Part shown: positions 26,001 to 42,645 of the stretch, in pieces
How positions within the stretch are numbered: position 1 is the first letter of the stretch
Layout: the number at the start of each line of letters is the position of its first letter
From: Bugula neritina
Taxonomy: Eukaryota > Bryozoa > Gymnolaemata > Cheilostomatida > Bugulidae
Reading direction: 5' to 3'
NCBI GenBank assembly: GCA_964035545.1
Contig: OZ037770.1
Span: forward strand, 5,871,662 to 5,935,661
DNA length: 64,000 nt
The notes under the pieces: generated by a model
Seen by the model: the letters and a program-made list of their open reading frames with translations, nothing else
Told to the model about the DNA's origin: nothing
The model's database searches: none
Position numbers and translations under genes: made by a program

Positions 26001-28546
26001 AACTGCAGCATGTGAGACTACCTTCAATGTAACAACTAAAGGAAATACAATGTCAACACATAAACTAACATTAAATTGAAAATGATATTCCACAGCCTTC
26101 AATACACTCCTCATTTTGAAACTGATATTACCTCCATAGAACCAGATGGCAAATTTACTATCTCTTCATCTTGCCAACGCTCATGTTCAACAGTTGCAAT
26201 ATCTACATTCTCAGTTTGGCAAGATATATCTCTTCTTTTAGGCCTCACCATATATATTTCTGTCGATGTACCTGTAATATTACAAACATCCTTAACAATA
26301 AACAATGACATTAAATCATTTTAAAAAGGTAATTGCATATAATTTTAGTTAACAAAATTGAGTTCTCACTTTTACAATGTTGATCTGCACGATAACGAAG
26401 AGATGTCACAGAGGATTTTCTTCTTTTTTTTGCTTTAAGAAACTTTTCTCTCTGTTCTTTATGACTTTCAAGAACATTATCAACTTCTGCTTGACTATTG
26501 AAATAGGAGATAAGAAATACAGTCTGCAATTGACAGAATATATCGAAAAAAGATTATCAAGTTCAGCCATGTACCTGTAAAAACGCACCAGATAACTCAG
26601 AACCCAATCAGCAATATCAACCATTGTATAAGGATACAGAAATAAATTTTTACTGAGATGAATGAGCCTTTTCTGCATCATGAACAAGTAACCGTCTCTC
26701 CCGAGTCTCTAGTGGACGTTTTGATTTCTTTCTAGGTGTTTGTGCATCATCAGCTTCCTGCTGTGATCGAAATCTTATGGAAGGAACGGCAACGTCAGTA
26801 TCTAGTCGTAATCTATTCAGTGCATAATACACATTGTACAAGTTCATTTAAAAAACGTAGGAACAATTTTTAATAAGAAATGACAAAATAAAAAGAATCA
26901 ATTTTCTATCAGACTGTGCATCAATTATGCTATGGAGTAAATACTGCCAAAGGTTATAAAGTCTACCAGTCACATTTATGGAGCTGTCGAAGAATAAATA
27001 ATTTTTACAGGCAATAAAAACAATTAGTAACATAATGTAAAACTAGTAAAATTGAATCATACAAGTCATAGATACTTTTGGTATAATTACAAAGAATAGT
27101 CAGTTGTATGAATTTAACATCAACTTTGAATTATAATTAACTGACAATATATATTGTAATACAATTACACTTTACTTTAGCTGTTTGAAGTGCATTTAGT
27201 GCCATATTTATATTAGTAGCAGTGACTTGAATCATTACCAATAAATCTTTATAAATGATAAGTTAGGATGTCTAATAATGTTCAACACTCCACTAACCTA
27301 GCATTATAGTTATTTTGACAAATCATAACCATGATTAGTTAGTATTTTGGTTCAATCTATTAACTGTGGCAGGTGCAGTTGTAATAAATCCAAATTTTAA
27401 TGAACAGAAGTAATGAGTATAGCAGTCCATATCCAATTACAATTAATGTTTATAGTCTTATAGCCATAGTTACTAAGAATTGCTGAATTGTAAAACTCAT
27501 ACCGATACCATGATGACAATCTCATCGAGATCAGTGTTATATATATTTTTCATATTGATAACGGTATTTATGAATAATAGACCTCATAATTACAATGAAA
27601 ATCAGTGTTGTTTGCCAAATTCATATTTTTGATCTAATTTATTAATATAATAATAACTTCAACTTAAAGTTAAAGTAATTAGGCAATATAGTAAATAACA
27701 ATAAATGATTGCTAAGCCTAATGCATGACATTGACTAATAATAAATTATATATTAGTATGTTATTTTAATTATTGAAATATTTTTATTTTTAATAATAAT
27801 GATTGCATCCAATTTATTTACCATAAACTTACCATCTTGATTATTATAATATTATTATTAATGGTGATCTCATTAAATTCAAGGCAAATACTAATAGTAA
27901 TAATAATATTAATAGTCATATCAATAGGCAATATGGTTACCATTACTATTACTATCACAGTGATACTATTAGCATCAGTATCAAAATAAAATTTAATGTA
28001 ATCATTATGATTAGCCATTGAGATTATTCGATAGATATATTATTATTATCAAAAATAAATTTAACAAAATTAACTATAATAGTTATTACGTATTATTATC
28101 AGTAATAAATGAAAATATAAATAATTTCAAAATATTATTATTAGTTACTTATAGTTAATAAGATATAGCTTAAGCTATACTTAATCTTATAGTTATAGTT
28201 GTAATTGTAAAACTAAATCACTAAATTTAAGTTATACTTATAGTTATAATAAATAATATTTATACTTTATTAACAGCACTAAAGTCAAAGTGTATTTTAA
28301 TTATACAATTACTTTAACTTACATTTGATCCTGTTCCGTAACATAGCGATATAAATTCAAAAAATAATTTTCTTCAAAATGCTTGCAACATATTCTACTA
28401 TTAGAATTCAACTTGAAATTCGCAACATCTGTTGCAACCCAAGTGGACCATGCCTTGTGTAAATGTGGCTTTTTTTCTTTGTCAGGCCATTTAAAAAGCT
28501 TGTTTGTGCTGTCACAATATGCGGCAGCACATATTCTTCCAGACAT
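23099..28546 (-). CDS. THAP plus DDE transposase-like protein, 12 exons, about 758 aa
   Basis: Exons, 5' to 3' on the minus strand: 28546-28323, 26812-26654, 26494-26370, 26271-26132, 25990-25875, 25239-24891, 24719-24540, 24461-24275, 24173-23952, 23841-23673, 23579-23431, 23356-23099. Phases agree throughout, except for one extra T in a TTTT run at 23340-23343 of the last exon. Exon 1 is a THAP zinc finger: CAAAYC, a Trp, then CCKHF. Exons 2-5 are basic then acidic linkers (RKKSKRPLETRERR; DEDYIPDEIDLEEF). Exon 6 has a CTCCGEE...CLTCGHE zinc ribbon. Exons 7-8 hold conserved transposase-like motifs (VDIAGDGRCDSPGHSALYG; SLTTDRHTG; HYFDTWHISK), with candidate catalytic Asp residues. Exon 9 has NHLYWC, exon 10 LEAFHAKINHYAPK, exon 11 YQLAVMYHNEN. 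The family recurs in cnidarian, mollusc and fish genomes. Splitting into 12 exons suggests an old or domesticated copy. Confidence 0.8.
27480..28280. repeat. hexamer-patterned simple sequence in intron 1 of the THAP gene
   Basis: Between exons 1 and 2 of the THAP/DDE gene the DNA is built of imperfect TAAT/ACTATT/AGTATC/ATAGTT words with A and T at fixed triplet positions. It is cryptically simple rather than a clean microsatellite. The rest of this intron (26813-27480) shows no feature. Confidence 0.65.
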
Positions 28547-28930
28547 TGTAATTGTAAAAGTAAATCTGCGTTTGAAAATTAAACTTGAAGAATTGCAGTT
28601 GCAGAAGACTCAGAATTTTTCAATAAAATCATCGTAAAACATTATTTGACCTTGACATCTTCATTCAAGTGCCTTCCACGCCAAGCCCCCGAACCAATTA
28701 GTAAATATTTTGGTTTTTTTGCTTTTGCTTATTTTTTAAGAAAACAGCTTCAAAAAAAATTTAAAAAAAAGTGAGCTTTTGTCCACATTGAAGAAAATAT
28801 GTGAGTTAATTATCTAAACTCAAAAAGTTACTAGAGAGGCCTAAAATTATTTTAAAAAATCTTGATTTTCAGACCGATCTCTATGTATTAGTATAGAAAA
28901 ATAATGGATAACTCCCGTTCAGGAATTTTT

Positions 28931-28950
28931 CTGTCAGCCGCCGCACGTCA
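28931..28950 (-). repeat. right inverted repeat, GC-rich
   Basis: CTGTCAGCCGCCGCACGTCA on the plus strand, pairing with 20911-20930. It lies 385 nt upstream of the THAP gene start. A TTAA occurs 14 nt further out (28964-28967), but no equivalent is found at the same distance on the left. Confidence 0.6.
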
Positions 28951-29418
28951 TTTTCAGTACTATTAACCAACATATTTTAATTAACTTTTTTGGTATATTA
29001 GACTGATTGTTTTTTTTTAAAAGTTTTTCAGATGCAACTAACAAAACATGTTCTTTTACTTAACAGTGATTGATTATTTCAAAATAACATGGATTCCTAG
29101 AATGTTTAATGAACACCGACGAGAGGCATCATTGACTGTACATTAACACCCCAGCAGCTAGTAGCAAGAAGTATTTTTCAGTAATTTAAAAGTATTTTTG
29201 AGATTTAAATTTACAATTGATCATATAAAGAAATGGTTTGACAAAAAGCTGTCTCCCAAGAGCATTATTTGAAACATTAAGCAACCAAGTTCTGCCACAA
29301 TTTGGAGACGCTTTGCAACAAGTGATATTGTCTGACTAACGCTGCCAACACATGATAAATGCTACTAAATACTGTAAAAATTGAAGCAAATGATGCTTTC
29401 ATTAGCAAAAGACCTGTT
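28951..29418. other. spacer, nothing recognised
   Basis: AT-rich sequence between the candidate element and the last exon of the lectin receptor gene. No frame, repeat or motif stands out. Confidence 0.5.
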
Positions 29419-35220
<5,802 letters not shown>

Positions 35221-36640
35221 TGTTTTCTTGTTCAACCAATCAACTAAAACATTCAGTTGGTTAAGATGGAAACACAAAAAATTTTTAGTCAACTGTAGGT
35301 TTCTTAATAATAAGAGTGCCAATGACGATTATACAAAGAGATATCAGGTAATCATAGTTTTTATCATTATATATATATGTGGGTATATGCGAGATTCGTT
35401 TTTGGTTGATATTTTTTTAATACTATATATGAATGTATGTATAAGATGAGCTTTTTATATATGTATAAGATTAGTAAAGATGAACAAGAAATTTCCAACA
35501 TTACCTTGTTCAACCAATCTTCTACAACATCCACTTTGAGAAAATAAAAGAACAGGATTACCTTATGTGGTTGTATAGATGAACTAAAAGTACTATAGTG
35601 CCAATAAGGATTTGATATTATTATAGTTCCTAAACACTGAGCCCACCAACTTGCTACAACCTATACCTATTTAAAAAAATGTTCTAGTAATCAGTTTTAT
35701 TCACTCAATTTTTTAATTTGTCAAAAAAAACTTTTATGGTTCTCATCATTGAACAAAAAATTGCCAATTGTATTTGCAAGGAAGCATTACCGAGCAGTAA
35801 AAGTTGCATGGTCTCAAAATCTTAGTTAGAAGATTGCTCTTAAAAAAGAGAAATTGCTTTAAAGTTACAGAAATCTGAAAGTGAAACTACTTATCCATTA
35901 GAATTATTATGTTGATAGTAGACTTAGAGTTTCTTGTCATAAACGCATACATTGCAACAGTGAGAACATGACTAATACAATCTCACACATACCTGTGCTT
36001 GTAGATAGTGTCCTGTTACAGAAAACAGAGGGTTAGCTGCTAAGTAGTGAAAGTTGTGTTTATAATATTAATGCAGCATTTGCTTTATACACAGAGAAAC
36101 TACGTAGGAAGGTCAAATGTCATTACAAGGTCATATATATATATTTGTATACTAATCACAGTTGAATTTGATTAAATTGAATAAAGTTCAACTTCAAGAT
36201 AGGCTATGATCCCTAATGCATTACATATTTCAAGGATGACTACAGTATTGACTTACAGAAACGTTTCACTAACAATTGAGCAAGTGATACAATCACAGTA
36301 GTAGTTTAAAAAGTCAAATGCTTTTTCTCATACGGCTGAAATCATTAGTAATTTGTATAAAGTAAAAGACAATTGTTATATCGTTGTGCCAGCTGATAAA
36401 GAATGACTGAGCGCTGAATTCATACAAGTTCTTATTTAAACAATAACTTTTACTCAGTGACTCAAAGACTCTAGCTTCTTATGACTAAGCCTAAATGTAA
36501 AAGGAAGCATGTGTATTTGTCAAAAATATTAAACTATTATTGTGTTAGTAAGAAAACACCAATACTGTCCTCTTACAAAGCAGAACACAATGCATTGTAA
36601 AAGAAAGTAGTGTGCTTCACAGTATAGTGTACCTATAGCA
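35221..36640. other. upstream region of the lectin receptor, nothing recognised
   Basis: AT-rich sequence between the receptor start codon and the pentanucleotide satellite. Any promoter of the receptor gene should be at its left end, but no TATA or initiator can be called with confidence. Confidence 0.4.
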
Positions 36641-36724
36641 GAGTGTAGGATGGTATACTACAGTATCATACAGTATAGCATAGCAAAGTATAGTATAGCA
36701 TAGCGTAGCATAGCAATGTAAAGG

Positions 36725-37912
36725 AAAGTATAGTGTAGTGTAGTGTAGTGTGGTGTGGTGTGGTGTGGTGTGGTGTGTTGTGGTGTGGTGTGGTGTGGTG
36801 TTGTGTAGTGTAGTGCAGTGCAGTGTAGTGTAGTGTAGTGTAGTGTAGTGTAGTGTAGTGTAGTGTAGTGTAGTGTAGTGTAGTGTAGTGTAGTGTAGTG
36901 TAGTGTAGTGTAGTGTAGTGTAGTGTAGTGTAGTGTAGTGTAGTGTTATAGTGTAGTGTTATAGTGTAGTGTAGTGTAGTGTAGTGTAGTGTAGTGTAGT
37001 GTAGTGTAGTGTAGTGTAGTGTAGTGTTATAGTGTAGTGTTATAGTGTAGTGTAGTGTAGTGTAGTGTAGTGTAGTGTAGTGTAGTGTAGTGTAGTGTAG
37101 TGTAGTGTAGTGTAGTGTAGTGTAGTGTAGTGTAGTGTAGTGTAGTGTAGTGTAGTGTAGTGTAGTGTAGTGTAGTGTAGTGTAGTGTTATAGTGTAGTG
37201 TTATAGTGTAGTGTAGTGTAGTGTAGTGTAGTGTAGTGTAGTGCAGTGTAGTGTAGTGTAGTGTAGTGTTATAGTGTAGTGTTATAGTGTAGTGTAGTGT
37301 AGTGTAGTGTAGTGTAGTGTAGTGTAGTGTAGTGTAGTGTAGTGTAGTGTAGTGTAGTGTAGTGTAGTGTAGTGTAGTGTAGTGTAGTGTAGTGTAGTGT
37401 AGTGTAGTGTATGGTAGTGTAGTGTAGTGTAGTGTAGTGTAGTGTAGTGTAGTGTAGTGTAGTGTAGTGTAGTGTAGTGTAGTGTAGTGTAGTGTAGTGT
37501 AGTGTAGTGTAGTGTAGTGTAGTGTAGTGTAGTGTAGTGTAGTGTAGTGTAGTGTAGTGTAGTGTAGTGTAGTGTAGTGTAGTGTAGTGTAGTGTAGTGT
37601 AGTGTAGTGTAGTGTAGTGTAGTGTAGTGTCGTGTCGTGTCGTGTCGTGTCGTGTCGTGTGGTGTGGTGTGGTGTGGTGTGGTGTGGTGTGGTGTGGTGT
37701 GGTGTGGTGTGGTGTGGTGTGGTGTCGTGTCGTGTCGTGTCGTGTCGTGTCGTGTCGTGTAGTGTAGTGTAGTGTAGTGTAGTGTAGTGTAGTGTAGTGT
37801 AGTGTAGTGTAGTGTAGTGTAGTGTAGTGTAGTGTAGTGTAGTGTAGTGTAGTGTAGTGTAGTGTAGTGTAGTGTATAGTGTACAGTGTAGTGTAGTGTA
37901 GTGTAGTGTATC
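36725..37912. repeat. TAGTG pentanucleotide satellite, about 1.2 kb
   Basis: More than 200 units of TAGTG, with variant blocks of TGGTG (36750-36800 and 37660-37724) and TCGTG (either side of the second TGGTG block), and scattered GTTATAGTG joints repeated in pairs (about 36945, 37027, 37187, 37268). A degenerate lead-in of TATAGCATAGCAAAG words covers 36600-36725. The 339-codon minus-strand frame with Thr-Leu-His-Tyr repeats is an artefact: five-base units keep one frame open over long distances. Confidence 0.97.
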
Positions 37913-38689
37913 GAAATTCAGTTGATGTGACTTAGACACACTATTCACAATGCACTTTTTACAATATATAAATATACTTACAAACTTACTATACATAAAA
38001 GTGAATAGCTTGAGTCTTGCAGCTCCAATATTTCTACACACTATATAGAATCTGCTCAAGTTCCTCTAGCTAATTAGTTGATACAAAACATAATTAAGGT
38101 CGCCTTCAGTAAGTAAATATCAAAAATGTAGTGTCAATTCTTTCTTACAAAACTGCTCAACGTTTGGTAAGACACGGTTCTGCCTTTTTATTACTTTAAG
38201 TAGGTATAGAATAAACAATCAAATCCTTTGAGCCTAGGACTGTACTTCCTTCGCATATGTATGATTACATTATCCAACCATCATGAAGGTTTTTATTTCT
38301 TTAAAGTCTAAACAGCCTCTTTCAATGAGTTTGTGCAATTGAAGTATTATTCTACAATGTGTAGTCTTTTCAATACATGCTGAAGCACTGGAATACAGTT
38401 ATCAAAGGATAGTGAGTTATGCGGCTTTCAGATAATTACTTGCTATGAACAGGGAGTGTCATTCAATAGCCTCATACTTACAGGTCAGCAGGTTAAGGTC
38501 ACGTTACAACAGCTTTAGCAGACTGACACAGAAACATCGCTAACAACGGCATCATTGTAGGATTTTAAAAATTCCGAGTTTGAATTGTTCAGGTAGAAAT
38601 GATCAAATCAGCCGAGGCTTCCAAGCTTGACTTTAGCTCATGTTTATTTATCCGATTACATATTAGAGACTCATTTTTAGTAGCAAAGA
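37913..38689. other. spacer, nothing recognised
   Basis: AT-rich sequence between the pentanucleotide satellite and the tandem duplication. No motif or exon could be supported. Confidence 0.4.
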
Positions 38690-39480
38690 AACGCAGGCCT
38701 GATGCACATGCTGCAAACAAGTTGCTCAAACAGCATGGTTTATACTAGGGGAGTCCAAACCTTTCGGATCGAGGGCTACTGGAGAAGATTTTGGTGGCAC
38801 AGGCCACATAGTCAGCTACAGCTTGTGCTGGGGGTTTACAGCGACAGTATTTTTCAAACTACTTTATCCCAAAACCTCATGAATCGTTACACAATTAAGT
38901 CCCAATAGTTACTGCAGGCTGCATGTTTGTAGCATGTATATAAATAAGACATTTGAAAAGTGGTTTTGCACTTCAATTGATGTACACATGCAAAAACTAA
39001 TTGTAACTTTATGCCTTGAAGGGCCACATAAATGTGGGGTGAGGGGCCACATCTTTTAGGGCCATCTGTTGGACAGCCTTAGTTTACATTGTATAAATAA
39101 TCTTAGCTTTTTTTTATTTTTTTTTTCAGTAATAAGTGGGATGTATATCCAATGTCATTTGCTGACTTCTATTGAAAAAAAATAAATAATACTATTTGTA
39201 TACATGTATTGAAAAAAAGTCTACAATTTCATCTAACTATCTAAAACATTATTTTGTGCCAGTTTTGCAGCCTTGATGCAAATAAAAAACCAGTTACGCA
39301 AACAGCATGGTTTATAATTAAATTCAGCTGTCTGAGAATTTTTTTATTTCAGTCATTGGTCTGATGTATTCAATGTCATATTTGCGTGAATTTGATTGGA
39401 TAAACAAATATTAGTATTTGTTCATGCATAAAAAATCTGCCATTCTATCTAACTGCCTACATTAAACACTATTAACAATG
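38690..39480. repeat. tandem duplication, first copy interrupted by a MITE
   Basis: The sequence around 38690-38745 plus 39082-39250 is repeated at about 39262-39480. Both contain GCAAACA/TCAAACAGCATGGTTTATA, then a T-rich run ending CAGT, a G.TGTATTCAATGTCAT-type block, a TTGTATACATGTAT/TTGTTCATGCAT block and CATCTAACT. Only the first copy holds the 336-bp element, so the second gives the empty site. Confidence 0.65.
38746..39081. mobile_element. hAT-like nonautonomous element (MITE), 336 bp
   Basis: Ends TAGGGGAGTCCAAAC and, inverted, TAAGGCTGTCCAAC form an imperfect terminal inverted repeat. The flanks GTTTATAC (38738-38745) and GTTTACAT (39082-39089) look like an 8-bp target duplication with two differences. 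The interior has the GGGCCACAT words common in such elements. No transposase frame. Confidence 0.65.
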
Positions 39481-39979
39481 AAGACTATGTCTCATATTTA
39501 ATTGGATAATATATTGATTTAGTTATATTAGATTACGGAAACTGATTCAATAAACTTTGCTGCAGTTAAACGGCATTGCTACTTGGATATCACGATATTT
39601 TCGGCTTGCAGCAGGATAACCAGCACATTTTGAGTTATTATAACTGCTAAATCAAGCAAAGCCGCTTTATTTAAACAATTCATATAGTAAAATTATTAAC
39701 TACATTATATGTACCCACTATAGTGTTGGCTGGGCAAATTTGGTAGAAATTATAATATAGGAGCTTTTTTAGTAGGAAAATGATAAAAAATGTTGAAGGC
39801 TTTATAATTCTGTTTTGAACAGGTTGTAAACAAAATCTCAAAACTATCATTTCTAGTTAATTCCTGCTCAAATTAGGAAATGAAGGGAGGCTTGCACCTG
39901 TACAAGATGTATAAATATACTGAAACTAAAACGTTCATATCCTTTTTAATCTACATATAATAGAGACACCATGCAGTAA

Positions 39980-40850
39980 CATAACTTAACAAAAGGCTCA
40001 TGAAAAATGTGTGCATGAAATAGATATGTTAGTGTAACAAATTGTTCATGGGAAATGCATGCGTGCAATGGATATGCCCTGTGAAGCTATGGTCTCCTGC
40101 AAAAGTTATATTAAAAGTTATATTAAAAGTTATATTAAAAGTTATATTAAATGTATCAATAAGAATACTAGCATGCATTTATAAATAGAGAAATTGTTCT
40201 GCAATGGTTAGTGTAATGTATAGGAGTTGTCCGTCTTGTATAGAAAAAGTCATCATTTATTAAAAGGTATAAGATAAAGTTTTAACTCATGTAAAATCAA
40301 AATGCTTTTCTAAATAATACAAATAATTTGTGTATAAAACATTATTTAAGGAAAATTTTAAATTTAGATATTTCTACTAAACAAAATAAAAGTGTGAAAA
40401 ATCAGCATCCAAACCTAAACAATAAGCTATTAACATTCTTTGTTTTTATAAATAAGCAATTTATAAGTATAGCTTAACATCATATTCCTTTATTTGATAA
40501 CATATAATATATAATGCAGATTGTATAAGTTTCAACCAAATTAACAAAGCTCTCATTTATGATAAAAAAAGTGGTATTGTTTGTATACAAGGTAAGATAT
40601 AAGTCAAATTCTAACTTTATAGAGTTTCAACAAAAGGATAGAGGGGAAATTAAGGTAAAAATATAGCTTAATTATACTGTTCAATAAACTATTTTGTGAG
40701 ATAGAAAACAATATATATATACTATATTGTGATATATTTCTGTTATTAGAGTACTTGCATTATAAAGAATATTGAATGAAGAAATATCTTCAAGGTTCCT
40801 GTCTTCTTTGAACTGGTATAAGATAATCTGAAACAGATTCAATTATAGCC
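39980..40850. repeat. dispersed repeat, diverged copy of 18540-19520
   Basis: See the partner entry. Inside it, 40098-40150 is a local tandem repeat of AAAAGTTATATT, about four units. Confidence 0.5.
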
Positions 40851-41710
40851 GCAAAAGTTAAAATAATTTAAGTTTGTAATTCTAAAAATAACATCATATA
40901 TTTAAAAAATCAAGTCTAGGATTGTCATTCCTTAGCATGCAGCAGTATTTCTAATTCACTCGTATTAATTTGGCTAACACCTTAACTATTTATATAATAT
41001 TATGTTGAAAGTCTGGATTTGATTGATGAAAGCTCTAAGTTATCTTAAAAGTATTCTAAGGCTTATACCTGCTTGAATATTATAGAAAGTTAGAAGAGCC
41101 AAAAATTTATTAATCAAAAAGCAACAACTGAGTTGGGAAAATTTCTGTGTTCAACAATCATGAACATCAAACATCAATTGTCCTTGGGAAATACATGTGA
41201 TTATGATGAGATTTCATTATATTTGCGCACTTGAGACAAAAATAAAAAATCTAAAAACTATAAAAATTTGCTTAATAAATTGAACTCAGGTGATTTTGCA
41301 ATTATTTATTGTGAATCGTATTTACTATAATTATGATCTAAACCATCTGCTATTACATGAGAAATTTGTTACTTAGATAATGATTAATTATTAAATATGT
41401 ACTGCAATTGTGTATCACTGTGTTTCTGTAGAAACGAAAAAATCCGCATGGATGCCCGCGCGAATTACATCCAGGAGAAACCACATGTTCCTATACAATC
41501 TGTAGAAAGTTGTCTGTTCTAAAAAAAGGCAACTCCTTTTCAATCGTGTCAACTGCATTCCAATTAATATGACCAAAATTGAGTCAGTGTTAATGCTCAC
41601 TGACAATCTTATCACAGCCTCTGCCGCAATTTTTACTAGATTTAAGTTATTATATATAAAAAAAATTGTCAGTTTTTCTGTGAATTGAAAAACCATAACA
41701 TAATATGTAA
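40851..41710. other. spacer, nothing firmly recognised
   Basis: AT-rich flank of the gypsy element. A somewhat GC-richer patch at 41430-41600 is open on both strands but shows no family motif. Confidence 0.4.
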
Positions 41711-42523
41711 TGTTACAAAATAGGATGCGTGATGTTTACGGGAATTATAACTTGTAGAAATAGTGTGTTCCACAGGGACAAAATGTAACGATAAAGTCTT
41801 GGGGCACGTGAATTTTCAGTCGTTTCATGGTGGAGAAAGTTCGTCGGCATTCGCTACACCTCCTATTGTCGTCGGCCCCTATGATAGCTTGTATCAAAGT
41901 CCTAGTCCTTTGAGTCATCCACGTCGTACGCCATAGCAAGGCTTGTGGCAATTCAATTTTTTCATTAGTGTGTTCAGTGGTGTCAACTTGCATAGTAGTC
42001 TGGTCAGTAGTCATAGTTGGCTGGTCCATTGTGGTCGACAAGTGTATGCCGGACAACATGTCTAACCCCAACTCAGACATGTCATCCCACGAAGTGGTTG
42101 GGGCGTCCAGTGATGCCTTTATTTCTGCAGATACAGGTACAGTTTCACCTGCAATAGAGTATCAGACTCAACATACCGCGCTTGAATCACACTCTATGCA
42201 GAGAAACTCCACCCCGTCTATCAACCCACTGAATATTAAAATCATCTGGGCGACTATCTCACTCTAAGCCGTCAGTGAAATCATCTGACATCAGGAGATC
42301 AACTTCATCATTATGATAAAGTAAGACCAAACTCGGCTACCACAATGTAAATAGAATTCTCTAGTAGACTTACCTTCTAAAACAGTTGCTGCATCAGCCG
42401 TGATGTTTCTGTCTATTTTTATAGAGCTCTTAGTAGTTAAATTTTAATCACGGCAAATGACGTGCTGTTCGTTTGCTGGTTGTAATTGAAAAAAGCGCTC
42501 ACAGCTAGGGTGGTTATGTAACA
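41711..42523 (-). repeat. 3' LTR of the gypsy element, about 813 bp
   Basis: Ends are TGTTACA (41711-41717) and TGTAACA (42517-42523), a perfect 7-bp inverted pair with canonical TG...CA. A TATA box (CTATAAAAATAG, 42413-42424 minus) sits inside, as expected for U3. A purine run GGGGGGAGAAG, the likely polypurine tract, lies about 85-95 bp further upstream (near 42607-42617), so the LTR might instead begin there. The partner LTR is absent. Confidence 0.6.
41745..42148 (-). CDS. zinc-finger reading frame inside the LTR
   Basis: After a good acceptor (CTCTATTGCAG|GTGAAACTG, exon from 42148) the frame runs open to a stop at 41745-41747. It has a Thr/Met-rich stretch (STTMDQPTMTTDQTTMQ) and then one C2H2-like finger (RRCSECRRTFSTMKRLKIH) followed by CPCG. 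The first in-frame ATG is at 42080. A donor AAG|GTAAGT lies at 42374/42373, just downstream of the LTR TATA box, so a transcript could splice a leader exon to this frame over a 225-nt intron. It could be an LTR-encoded accessory protein or a captured host exon; no homologue is recognised. Confidence 0.5.
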
Positions 42524-42645
42524 CCCTATACGCTATTGAGTTGGCTTCGCCCTGCTGGCCCCCAAGCTGACCTATTCTATACGTCACTGGGCAGCATATT
42601 ATCAATTACTTCTCCCCCCAGACTTCTTTTGTATCTGTTGACATG

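Larger units (their letters stand above)
20911..28950. mobile_element. candidate 8-kb composite element carrying ballast-domain and THAP/DDE genes
   Basis: The convergent ballast-domain gene and THAP/DDE transposase-like gene are bracketed by a 20-bp inverted repeat with two mismatches (20911-20930 and 28931-28950), each about 290-390 nt upstream of a start codon. The transposase-like gene makes a mobile origin plausible, and I think it belongs to or near the Kolobok superfamily, which pairs THAP with a DDE domain and uses TTAA targets. No clean TTAA or other target duplication is visible at the ends, so the exact termini are uncertain. The alternative is that the repeats are shared GC-rich promoter motifs (they contain the CRE-like TGACGT). 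Confidence 0.5.

Noticed and set aside
37040-38059. 339-codon minus-strand frame rich in Thr, Leu, His and Tyr
   Set aside because: It is the translation of the TAGTG pentanucleotide satellite; five-base units cycle through frames without producing stops.
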